A model generated the notes under the pieces. The model did not search any database and was not told the DNA's origin. It saw only the letters and a program-made list of their open reading frames with translations. A stretch of 64,000 nt of DNA, taken from assembly GCA_948470475.1 (NCBI GenBank), contig OX419343.1, forward strand, positions 5,657,633-5,721,632, written 5' to 3'. This document shows, piece after piece, positions 25,067-35,581 of this stretch; the stretch's first letter is position 1; every line of letters starts with the position of its first letter. This stretch comes from Galaxea fascicularis. Lineage: Eukaryota; Cnidaria; Anthozoa; Scleractinia; Euphylliidae. Made by a program: the position numbers and the translations under genes.

Positions 25067-25704
25067 TAGACAGAAAATACAACAACGGAAAATAATCTGG
25101 TGGTTATAGATACAGTAAAGACCAAAGAGCAAGGGAAAGCAATGGAAATCACGGTAGCAATCTTGGCTTCACTCAGAAGGCACCTGACTAGAACTTCTTC
25201 TTTACTTGACCTACATGTTTCTGTGCCATCCTTAGTCCTTACAGTCCTAGAGATGCCGTTCACTTTGTGGGGTCGTTCTCAGCGTCTCAATCCCGCTTGC
25301 CTTCATTTCTTTTCTTTTGTTGTCTTCTCCATGGGCCGGCTCTTCATTTCCATGAGAGTTTTACAGCTAGGCCGCAGCAGTATAAGGGTCTAAGAGAGAG
25401 TTCTCGATGTGCGAGGTTGTCCGGGATCCTTACCCGTCGTTGGCCCCTTGGCTTCCCCTGAGATAGTAGTTGCTAGCTCATATATTTGATTTCTGAGTAT
25501 TTGGAGAGGCTAATAAGGTATGGATGTTGTTTTTGGCTTTCTCCGGCGTTAATCGCCAAAGGACGTAATATCGCGGGGAAGGGGTGGGGTTTGCATAACT
25601 TATTCATGTGTAGTGAGAATGTACTACTTTTTAAGGTGACAAGTGAATACTTGACGAATAAGTGACATGAATAATTAAAACTGTAAATAAGAACGCTGAC
25701 AGAG

Positions 25705-25815
25705 TTCTTGCACATACCGACTATTACAAATGCTTACACTTTCCTGGAACAATAAGAGTATGGAACGTTTTGCCTTTAGAGGCAGTTGATGCCCCCTCCC
25801 TTACGGTGTTTTGTA
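25705..25815 (+). mobile_element. Short LINE 3' coding remnant
   Basis: Conceptual reading gives TNAYTFPGTIRVWNVLPLEA, then DAPSLTVF, matching the C-terminal end common to several non-LTR retrotransposons. No start, no tail visible; a relic. Confidence 0.55.
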
Positions 25816-26074
25816 AAGGCCTTTAGTCTGTTTCATACGATTGAGTACGCACATCAGCTTGCTTCAATGTTTACACGGGTGAGGAAACTTGTTCCCCCAA
25901 CAAAAAAAATGTGTTAAAGGCTTTTACTCTATCCAAGGTATTACACTATTCGCTTGAACGAATAGCTTCGTGAACGTTTGTGACTGTTTCAAAAAACGAT
26001 AAAAGCTCTTCAACTGTGTTGATACCCCGTCGCTCCTTCTCAAGAACCCAACCAGCGTTATAAACCTGTAGTTG

Positions 26075-29000
26075 TTATTGAAAGAAATCTCCTAAGATTC
26101 TTATCACAAAGTCTTCAAGATTCTTATGCGCTCTGACAGTAGAGCTAAGAGAGTCATCTGGGAGGTATCTGGTTAGTATTGAATGTAAATGCCCGAAAAC
26201 CAATGCATCTAACTCAGTAGGCCTGCAAAGAAAAAAAAACCATTTTGAGCTTGTGCTATTCGGTAAAAAACAGACAAAACTTTACAAACACTGACATATT
26301 TTTGGGAGAAGAGCTGCCCTTTGACTGGTATTTCTTTAGCAATGCCAATTTTCTGACGCCAGCAAATTAGTAAAATGTTATTTCATGGAGAAATAAGCAA
26401 AAGGAATAAGTTGCGTCTGCAATACTTACAGAGAGTAATGTTCAGCGCATCAATTTTTGGTGGAAAGGATTTAGAGGGTACAATCTTCCACTCCCTCCAC
26501 CACCCCACCCCACCAAATAGCTCATCCCAAGAGGGTGGGAATAAGGCACTGAGAGGCTAATGACAGTGTTGCATACACCATGACATCTTAACATAATAAA
26601 AGACATTTACCTATCGTTTATAAAGAACCTGTTACTTCCAAGCTTTTCAGAAAGAGCCTGACACGTCCGTCGAAATTCCTCCAAGACCTAAGAAAGAACG
26701 GAGACACAATGAGATGAGAGATGTAGCGAGACGAAGTGGAAAGTGAAAAGCACAAAATACCTTGCACTCAAATCTAGTCGCTTCCTCCCCTTTCTACACC
26801 TCCCCCGGTATTGTGTTAGGGTAAGGTGCCATTGTTTTAATTATTTGTCTGCATCCGCAAATGGTTAGACTTTCTTGTCTTCTCTGATAAGGACTCACAA
26901 CTCTTCACAATTGATTCTGTGGGACGTTAAAGAACAACTAGGGACTTAACGAGCCCTGGCTGTGACCACCCCTAGTGCTGACCTGGGCCCGGTTGTTCGA
27001 AAGCCGATTAACGCTAATCCAAGATTAAAAGTTAATCAAGGAGGTTATTTCTCTATCCCCAAACGTTGTTTAATGCTGATATTCTGCAAAATTTTAGATT
27101 AGGGGAAGTCAATCCTGAAGAACAAAAAGCAGCAGAAACGACTTTCATCCAAAAGTTGAAACCGCAACCAAAGTTTACGCTAATCCTGGATTAGGTTAAT
27201 CGGCTTTCGAACAACCGGGCCCTGTTCTATTCAGCAAGTGGCCGGCTTGGCGTGATATCCCAAAAAAGGCTTATGGTGTATGAGGCCACACGCATAACAG
27301 CCATAAGTCAATGGGACTTTGCCGAGTGCTGAAATCATGTAGTTGTAGATTTTTATGCCACAATCAGCATCTTTTAAAAACTAAAAATGTCCTCACCCCC
27401 CAAACAAACAGGTGTCACATTACATCCTTAACTCCCCATAACTAACGGCTTTCTTTCTATCACAGCCACTTTCCTCCGTCCCCAAGGTAGCCATTATGGC
27501 GAGGTTCGACTGTATAAGAAAGCTGTTGGTAACCACGCAATTAGCTACAATCTTGGAAGTGATACTGAGCTGAGTGTCTCAACCTGAGGCCCCCTAAACT
27601 GTTAACCAATGAGATGGAAAATCAAATCCAATTGTGACTGGCTTGCATGTACTTTCCCGAGCTTGACTATAAGTAATTGAATCATATTCTACGTTATTCT
27701 GCTGTTTGTGTCTGTTGTCACTGATTACAGTAACTGCTTTGGTTTCGGTGTTAAAACACTCAACTGAAAAGCGCTCCTGCCCCAAAAGACAACAGAGATG
27801 ACCACCAACTCAAAAGAGCCTCGAGTTTTTAATCTACAAAAGCACAATCAAACCATCAGTACCTCATTGTTGGTCTTACGGTGCCAGCCTTGAACCTTAA
27901 GATGCCGACAGACCTGCCACTGTTTCCTATAGCCAAGTATGATGTTCAGTGGAGCAGCAAACTGACTGCCGTAATGCTGTCTTGCTCTCACTGCCCAGTC
28001 CTTTTTCCACCATAACATGTACAGCTAAACATGGTTTAAAATTGAAATCAAAATAGGATTCTTGAAACAGATGCACTAAAATACGACTCATATTTAAGTG
28101 CTATCTCAATGCTCAATGATACTAACAACAAAATCATAAGAATCATGACCATGACTTAGCAATGTTGGTGATGGTGATAAGAATGAAGATGAGGATGCTG
28201 TTGATGATAATGATAATTATACTGATGACGACGACAATGATGAGGATGACAATGACGATGATGATGATGATGATAATGATGATCATGATAATGATGATGA
28301 TTACAATGATGATGATGATGATGATAATGGTTGAGGTCGTGGTGGTGGTCAAAATGGATAAAATGTGTTGGATGCGCAAACATACGGAAGTACGATTAAT
28401 TTACACTCACCACTATTTCAAATGGCTTTAATTATTTGAGATGATTTTTTAAGGCATTCCAAACTGTAAAGGATGCAGGTGTTTTAATCAAATTGTGAGA
28501 AACTTCCAAACAGAAAAAGACATCAGCAAATCCAATGAAACTGTTCTTAATGCCAATCTAACAAACAATTTATCAATAAGTCTGTTTGACACACCTATTA
28601 TTTCAAGTTGTTTACCTGAGGTTAATTGTAGCAAAAGTCAAGTTCAACCCTGAGCCAAGTTTGAGTCATGAGTTAAGTTCAAGTGAAGTTTTCTTTTCTT
28701 GTGTTTTAATTGTTGTGTGAAAATGATGTACTAGAGGTACAAGCACAACAAGATTTGACTCTTTTCTTCTACCAATTGTGAGTTACTTCCTGTATTTGTT
28801 TGCAGCTGCCTTTCAAAGAAGTAACTATCCTTGGTATACTTGACTCAGGCTCAAAGTTAACTCGTGTTACGATTAAACTCTGTTTACCTCAGCTGGAAGC
28901 AGAGAGTTTTCAACCAAGGATGAATATGCCTTCATTTCTGCTCTCTCCTTCAATTCAAAGTCTGCACTTGTAGAGAAGCCCTGTTAAAAAGAGCACTCAA

Positions 29001-32000
29001 ACCTCAGAATTTCAGACCTAAGTTTGTGAGCACCAGGAGAGACAACCTACTCAGGAATCAGATGGAGAATGATACCTATGGGGACGTCAGATTGACAAAA
29101 TTCATGTGAAACAAACCAATCTCATAGTAAATACCTTAGCCTCAATATATGCTATTATTCCAGAAAAATCACTTATTAGTTCCCTGTCAGCCCTTAAGAA
29201 GGGAACTTTACCTGAAAAATAAAGAACAATATATATTATGATTCTTTAACAATATTGATAACACTTCAGTAAGGCATAGATCATTAGATTGTTACCAAGA
29301 AACTGTATCTACAAATATTAGAAATTTTAATAAACTCAATGACAACAGTGATTATGACAACAGCAATGATCATAATAACATAATCAAACATGATTCTGCA
29401 TCATTTTCAAAAAAGAAGAAGCTTGCCATTTGAATAACCACAAAAATCAAATAATACGAACCTACATTGTAAACAGAAATTCATTCAACCATTTTTCCTA
29501 TTGCTTAGGGAATACTCTGCTTTTAATTGTTTCTGATGGCAGAGTAAAGTGATTGGTTTGTGTATGGGATGTCTGTTCTGAAGACTTCTTCAAAGCATAG
29601 CATTTGCTGTTTGTCGTTGTCTTTCAATGAGAACCTGTTTTACTCATTGTATCCAGCCTGATATAGTACTTTGCCTAAGTTATGCACAACATTTGTGTCT
29701 GACTTGCATGTAATCTGGGGGGAGAAGCAGTACTACTGTGTTTAAAGTCTAGCTAAGTGGGCAGCCTGTGGTAGATATGCAAATTTAATGTGATTATTTT
29801 ATTATATTTAAAAATTCAACTTCAAGCAGTGTACCTGTTGGGGACATAAATTCTGCATTTCTGCTGCACTTGACTTCATGAGCTAAACCACAGAACTTCA
29901 AATAAGCCTTCAGATGAAAAGTGGAAATTGTTGTAGTTCAACTATAGTTGTGCTACTGGTGACTTGAAACAGGTATAGTACAAACTGAGCTCAAGTTCCA
30001 GGTACCTACTGTAATTTACATCACAAACGTCATATTGCTTGCGTAGGCAAACCTTACATGTTTATTACTTGTAGTTGATAACAAATGGGATCACCACTGA
30101 AAAATTATTAGTGCACATGTACATCTGGCCCCGGTTGTTCAAACATTGGACAGCGCTATCCACCGGATAAATCACTATCCAGCGGATAAGTATTGGGAAA
30201 GCTAATTGCACTATCCACTGGATAGATATTTATCCGGTGGATAGCGCTATCCAGCCTTTGAACAACCGGGGCCTGGTAATTAAGGACATAAAATGTACAC
30301 AAGCCAAAAGAGATTCAATGCTTCAGTTGCATTTATTATCCTGCACAACTGCCCTTGACGAGAGAGTGTTAACCACAGAAACGTGACAAATAATATTTGC
30401 CTGGAAACTCTTTCTTAATTTATGGTAAAAGGACTTGACCTCTGGGGTTACCTAAAAAATATTGAGGGATTTCCATCCTCTGGGGTTACCTAAAAAGTAT
30501 TGAGGGATTTCCATGCATTTTTCATGTTGATAGTATTGTAAAGAACCCATACCATCACCAAAAGAAAAAGCTACTTGCAGGTTCCACTATGCAAGAATTT
30601 AGTACTTGCATGAGTAGCCTGCGTGACAGACGCCTTTTACGGCTCTTGTTTCACACGCCGTTTCTTTTCTCGGCGTGTGAAACAAGAGCCGTAAAAGGCA
30701 TCTGTCACGCAGGCTATTGCATGAGTTACTGTGATTCAAATATGTAATTGCTTTACTACATAAATTTGCATAATTCCACAAAGCAATACATTTGTCTTTC
30801 TACCTCTGTACTTTTGCAACTGGCAAGATCTGTAAGTAAAATGGTATCTGAAAGACAAAAGATCTGGATTGTCTGGTCTAGCTTAACCCTTGAAGCCCTA
30901 ACAGTGACCATAATTTCTCCATACAGTGTCATTAATTCAGCTAACACATAGGTCATGCGAGAAAAAGTCTAAAGAAAAGGAGAGAGAGCACTTGCGCTTG
31001 TAGCAGTTGGGTTTTTTCTGGCAAATGCATGCTCAATGCCTTTCTTAATGGAGGTTGTATAAAACCTAAAAAAGAAACATTTTCTTTGCCCAATTTCTCA
31101 AAACCTAGCCATACAACCTATGTTCAAATTTTGGTATCTGCCAAAATATGCCAAAATGGAGATGTATGATTTTTTTTTTTTCAAAAATCTGTCAGACAGA
31201 ATTTTATTAATTTTAAAAATAGACAAAATTCAACATTTTCCTCAATTGCAAAAATTGTGCCTTGAACATTTTCGTGTTCTTCTCTCTAAATGTTTCTTTT
31301 TATCCATATTTCAAATCCTGAAATTATTACATGGGGTTGCACAGCTAGATTTTGAGGAAAATTGGTTTATTTTGTACCCCTCCCCCTGTTACTTAAACAC
31401 CCTTCTTGGATACCCCACAAATCACTTTTGGCCACAGATGAAATGTTTTAAAAATTAATGTTCTATTTTTGTTCCCAGGTGTTTCCTTGGTTGGTTGAAG
31501 TGACTCTAGCTCACGTGTAATGCTTACTGAACTTCAAGTGCATGGAAGCTGCTGGTAGCAGAAAAAAACTGTAGTAAGCCACCTAAACAACCAAGGAGGA
31601 TTTGTTTGAAACCTGAACAAAATTAATCTTTTAGCTGCAATGTTACAAAATAACTGTAACTGTTCCCTTCCTACTGATATTAAAACACCTGTTCCAGACT
31701 TAACATTGATAGCTTTTCATGGGGGACCAGGGTTGGTGCAGTGGTGGGATTGTTCACCTTCCACCAATGTGTCCTGGGTTTTGGGTTCCCAAATTCATAA
31801 GTGGGCTGAGTTTGTTGGTTCTCTGCTCTGACAGGTTTTTCTCTGGGTACTACAGTTTCCCCCTTTCCTCAAAAACCAACTTTTAATTTTAGTTGAATTA
31901 GTGTTAATTTGATTTACGGTCTCCCCACTTAGTAGACCACCTGTGCTCAGCATGAACGATTTTATCAATTAAAACATATTAAGTGATTGTAAACCAGGCC

Positions 32001-34829
32001 TGTCATTAAGGGTTGGGACCAAGGATTTTGAGGTATATCGATGGCTACTTTGACATAAAACCAGCATGTTGACTTCATTACAGCAACTTGAATCCCTGGC
32101 TTTTTTTGCATATCCCCACCTACTTCAAATAAAAGTGACAGCCTTGGATTGTTACATGTCATTTTAAGCCTAAGATCAAAATTTAAATTCTCATTTGTTG
32201 CCCCTTCCTATAGAAGTGTTAGGGGGAGTTGTTAAAATATCAAGCAAATTCAGCTTGTATTATCCTGTCCTTAATTCTCATAACCACCACATTTTAAAAA
32301 GCATTGATATCACAAGGACAAATTTGATGCTGATCACACTTAGGGTTTAAAGGGTTAAGTCATAGCACAAGTGCAGGGGTTTCAATAAAATTTGAAGTAG
32401 GCAGCTGGTTAGAGAAGAGTAACTGACTTTACTTTAATTTAATTTCAAAGAATCTTTCTTTAATTAGTTAACTTTAGGGGAAAAGTAGCCGACTTCTCTA
32501 AGCGAAGTAGCCGACGCTTTTAATCGGCCAATGGTGCTTATTGAAAGCACTGCAAGTGAGTAACACAGAAAGATGTTTCCTACTGAATGGCAGTATCAAA
32601 ACTTACTATCAAACATCAACCATCTATCATGCCACTCTAAATACGTTACTTTAGAACTATCAAAATTCGGCTAGATAACAAGGCCCAGAGGACAAACACA
32701 TTTACGTTATACCAATCATATTTCACATTCCTCACACTTCATTGCTATTTTTTTTGTCCCCTGGGCCTTGCTATAAAGATGAATTTTGATAGTTCTAAAG
32801 TAGGCTATTCACAAACTATAGATACATTTGGCAAGATTTCCACACAGCCCCATACATTATATAAAACATGCATTTTGTGACTCAATCTCTATTCAGTTTT
32901 GGAACAGGGTTACAATCATATGATGGTGATGCTGCATGTATTATTTAATAATATGACGCTGTGTGGAAATTTTTCCATACATTTTTGTGCATTTTTGAAA
33001 ATAACAGATTTGTTCGACCCATATTTCAGAAAAGCTTGTAAACTTGATCAACCCCAATTGGACAAATCCAACAGGTACTACAGGTCACAACACCAGCGTA
33101 TAATCACAGCTTAATGATTGTAGAAGTCATGCATGTATTGTATGAAGGTCACCTTTGCAAGGCTCATAAAGCTCTACATCTTCTGGCCACACACCCTGCT
33201 CTACGCCTGAAGGGATGAAAAAGAAAATCACAAAATTAACAGTCATTAAATTCTAGTTATCTGGTGTAAATCACATAGAAGGTAATAACCAAGGATGACA
33301 TTATATTTTAATGACAGATGACAGAAAAAGAGCAACTGTCCACAACTTTAAATAAATTGTACAGTTCGAGACAATATCCATAGCACCCCCCCCCATGGAA
33401 GGTCAATGTAAACTCCAAGGGGGAAGGGGGTGGTAAAAGGCAAAAGCAGAAAACTATAAAAGCTCTCATTGTGGGGGTGGGGGTGGGAGGATATGGATAT
33501 TTTCTGGAACCACACATTATGTTCTTAAAATAAACTGATATGCCTGTGGCCATTGTTAGAGCATCGCTTATTTTATAACATAAGGACCCATTGTAATGGG
33601 ATTCAGAGGTAGAGAAGCAAAGTCTTTAAGATGAATAAGAGTAATTCTAATAATAGGCTGCACTATTGTTTTTATTCGGTGACCATGGATCTCTTCACAC
33701 CACCACTTGTAAATGTTACACAATATATCTCAGCATCTTGAAATATGACAAAACAATAGTGTCAATTTACTGTGGTAATATCTTATTTAATAAAGCTTTC
33801 TACTACCCCCGTTTTCTAGTCCTAAAGAACAAACAAAATCAGAAACAAAAGTTCTCAGACATAATAAACAAGCAGCGTCAAAGGAAGCACATAACTATAG
33901 ACTCAATAGGAAGACCCATCTTGTAAGTTACATAATAAATAGCACCACAGGATTTAGCAACTCTTCAGTAGTTTGATCTGAAGTATTTCACCCACAGAAT
34001 CAATATTGAGGGACTTGTTGCAGAAAGGGCAGCAGTTATTTTTCAATTTATAGGCCAGAATTTGGAAGATTAGAGTATGACTGCTGAAATCCAACAAAGA
34101 AAATCAACCATGTATAACATGTGGTTTTATTAACAGAGTTGATAAATGTAAATTGACCACCGTACAGGGATTCTTAAAGCTGATGTTTCTAGCATCAGCC
34201 CTTCATCAGAGTGAATCAAGGAATTATAGGTTGTGTGTCATTTGTATAGTGGAGAAGGGGCTACGCTACTGGAGGTAACACAGCAACATGAAAAATAGGA
34301 ATACAATGAATTCCCATTTATTATAATTAAAGATCAATTATTGATGACCAATGATATATATTTTATTGATCTTAGATAATATTATAATATTTACTTGCTT
34401 TACTCATTCACTCTTGACATATTGGCATGATGACATATTATATATATTGTACAGAGAAGCATGGATGGTTGAGCAGTGGGCAAGTTGACAATCCAGACAG
34501 TGGATTTAGTTGCCACTGGTTTGAGTTGATCAACATGATTTTGCTAAGTGATCAGGATTCCATGTTGTGATTTTAATGTGGGGGTGTCATGTTTGAGGTT
34601 TTCTAAAAAAAAAAAACAGGATATAAAATTACAGATAAAATTGGCTGTGATAATTAAACTGTACTCCAAAAATGGCACAATGCCTCCATTCATCACGCAG
34701 TAAATCCAATCTTCAAAAGGAGAAAGGGGGGATTGTGGTGCTGCGTTGGTGGGGAAGTTGTACACAAAAATTGGGTTTTATCAATGGAGCAAATTTACCA
34801 ACGTATAGGGATTCTAAAAGCTGGAAACC

Positions 34830-34860
<31 letters not shown>

Positions 34861-35141
34861 CACTGGTAAAACAAATTTTTGTGTACAATCGTTTAAAGGT
34901 GTGAGCGTGAAAGTGGCCCTTTTCCCCACGGCTGAGATGTGCTGCGAAAGTACATGAAAAACTTTAGAGTCGCTACGGCGGATTTTTTAAATTTAATCCA
35001 AACGCATATAAAGTAGAGGAATTACACAGACCGGGCATAGACCTTTGGTATTTGAAATTTAAGCTCTTAAGATAAAATTATCCACATGAACTTACTCATT
35101 GCAGCGATAGCAGCTTCTGCAACAGGTCCTCTGGCCGCCAT
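26075..35141 (-). CDS. MTX2: Metaxin-2, complete, 9 exons, 257 aa
   Basis: Metaxin-2 is a GST-fold protein on the cytosolic face of the mitochondrial outer membrane. It pairs with metaxin-1 and the SAM complex in beta-barrel protein import. Exons in transcript order: 35096-35141, 33153-33206, 30804-30847, 29835-29907, 29135-29211, 28888-28980, 27863-28024, 26611-26687 and 26075-26222. They total 774 nt including TAA, every phase closes, and 257 aa compares with 263 in human. Diagnostic matches include GKVPF at the start of exon 5, AEMKAY in exon 6, the run of Trp and basic residues in exon 7 (WWKKDW, then RKQW), LGSNRFF in exon 8 and PTELDALVFGHL at the start of exon 9. No transmembrane segment is expected or seen. 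The 15-codon exon at 30804-30847 is easy to miss. Introns hold SINE, MITE and microsatellite insertions. The gene diverges from the IQ-motif gene. Confidence 0.95.
26860..26984 (+). repeat. SINE type A, 3' body only
   Basis: Matches the body of the element at 4966-5309 in the inverse orientation (for example GACCACCCCTAGTGCTGACC). The copy is cut at its right side by the palindromic element that starts at 26985. No tRNA-like head remains. Confidence 0.7.
26985..27222. mobile_element. TIR element inserted in a SINE body, 238 bp
   Basis: GGGCCCGGTTGTTCGAAAGC at the left is inverted at the right (GCTTTCGAACAACCGGGCCC), and the arms continue through CGATTAA and GGATTA. It cuts the type A SINE fragment. 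Confidence 0.82.
28160..28331. repeat. Imperfect (GAT)n microsatellite
   Basis: GATGAT and GATAAT units in all frames produce long false ORFs on both strands. It lies 136 bp upstream of metaxin-2 exon 7 (in transcript terms). Confidence 0.95.
30127..30273. mobile_element. Palindromic TIR element with GGATAG repeats, 147 bp
   Basis: Ends GGCCCCGGTTGTTCAAA and its inverse. The arms contain GCGCTATCCACCGGATAA and its partner. Related at its tips to 26985-27222, so both may use the same transposase. Confidence 0.8.
30615..30716. mobile_element. Palindromic foldback element, 102 bp, 9-bp TSD
   Basis: 46-nt arms with one mismatch, starting TAGCCTGCGTGACAGA, surround a 10-nt loop. TTGCATGAG lies at 30606-30614 and again at 30717-30725. 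It is in a metaxin-2 intron, about 90 bp from the small exon 3. Confidence 0.88.
31722..31935 (+). repeat. SINE type B, diverged copy
   Basis: Same order as 8105-8396: GTGCAGTGGTGGGATTG, CCTTCCACCAATGTG, TTTCTCTGGGTACT, CTCAAAAACCAAC. The B box is altered (GGGTTTTGGGTTCCC), so it should not be transcribed by Pol III. It lies in metaxin-2 intron 2. Confidence 0.7.
31994..32360. repeat. Family X repeat, partial copy
   Basis: CAGGCCTGTCATTAAGGGTT and the downstream blocks (AAGATCAAAATTTAAATT, TTGTTGCCCCT, ATCCTGTCCTTAATTCTCA, GGGTTTAAAGGGTTAA) follow the order of 11920-12575, although part is in inverted order. Metaxin-2 intron 2. Confidence 0.65.
32648..32800. mobile_element. TIR element, about 153 bp
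   Basis: CTTTAGAACTATCAAAATTC with inverted GAATTTTGATAGTTCTAAAG. The second inverted pair is AAGGCCCAGAGGAC / GTCCCCTGGGCCTT. Metaxin-2 intron 2. Confidence 0.8.
32815..32985. repeat. Dispersed repeat shared with 15160-15300
   Basis: See the shared blocks under 15160-15300. Both ends carry TTTCCACACAG / CTGTGTGGAAA, so the copy has short inverted ends. Metaxin-2 intron 2, next to exon 2. Confidence 0.6.
34122..34220 (-). mobile_element. Short repeat with hammerhead-like core (family H)
   Basis: On the minus strand: CTGATGA, a 13-nt insert, GAAAC, ATCAGC, then text that ends in a run resembling TTGATAAAACCA. Related sequences occur at 34745-34892 and 54929-55080. It is probably a retroelement 3' end. 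It lies in metaxin-2 intron 1. Confidence 0.55.
34745..34892. repeat. Family H repeat with terminal palindrome
   Basis: Related to 34122-34220 and 54929-55080 through the central text TACGGTGGTCAATTTACATT. Both ends read as TTGTACACAAAAATT in opposite orientation, so the copy can fold end to end. No coding content. Confidence 0.6.
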
Positions 35142-35581
35142 CTTGAAGATACATGTACGAGATAGGGAGCTGGAAGCTAGTAATTACTTTCTTTTTGGTT
35201 GAAAACACTTAAAAAAGAGTCGATTTTTTTAAGGACAATCTGGTAGCGTGAGAAATATGACACATTTACAACTGTTATGCGCAGAAATCCGATCAGTGGA
35301 AAAAAAAAAAAACCCAAAATATATTCACCTTGGGCGAAACTTTGACCTTCGATGAGAGGTATCGGCTAGTCCCACACGCGTGGAGACTGGGCAGGAAATA
35401 CTCAAATTTCAAATTACGTCCAAAGTTCGCTCTTGATCCCTCCCACTGGGCACTGGTGTGTGTCCTTTCTTGAAAACATCGGGTCTTGTCAGCGCACTGG
35501 AACACTCTGGATCACAACACACACTAAACCTGGCTTTCCTCACGTGTTCATCCGCATTTCGTATCGCTTCTGCGAGGTTCA
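35142..35581. promoter_or_regulatory. Divergent intergenic promoter between metaxin-2 and the IQ-motif gene
   Basis: Only 440 bp separate the two start codons, which face away from each other, so both transcription starts and both core promoters should lie here. I see no clear TATA box. A run of A residues lies at about 35300-35310. The head-to-head arrangement and spacing are direct observations; shared regulation is inference. Confidence 0.6.

Noticed and set aside
25100..25461. Plus-strand ORFs near the TA-flanked element
   Set aside because: No recognisable product, and no splice or start support.
28143..28431. ORFs rich in Ile, His/Tyr or Met over the GAT array
   Set aside because: They are frame readings of a microsatellite.
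27863..35141. Treating these minus-strand exons as the 5' end of separase
   Set aside because: Their products match metaxin-2 from start to stop, the nine exons close in phase, and separase has its own start at 16844 after in-frame stops.
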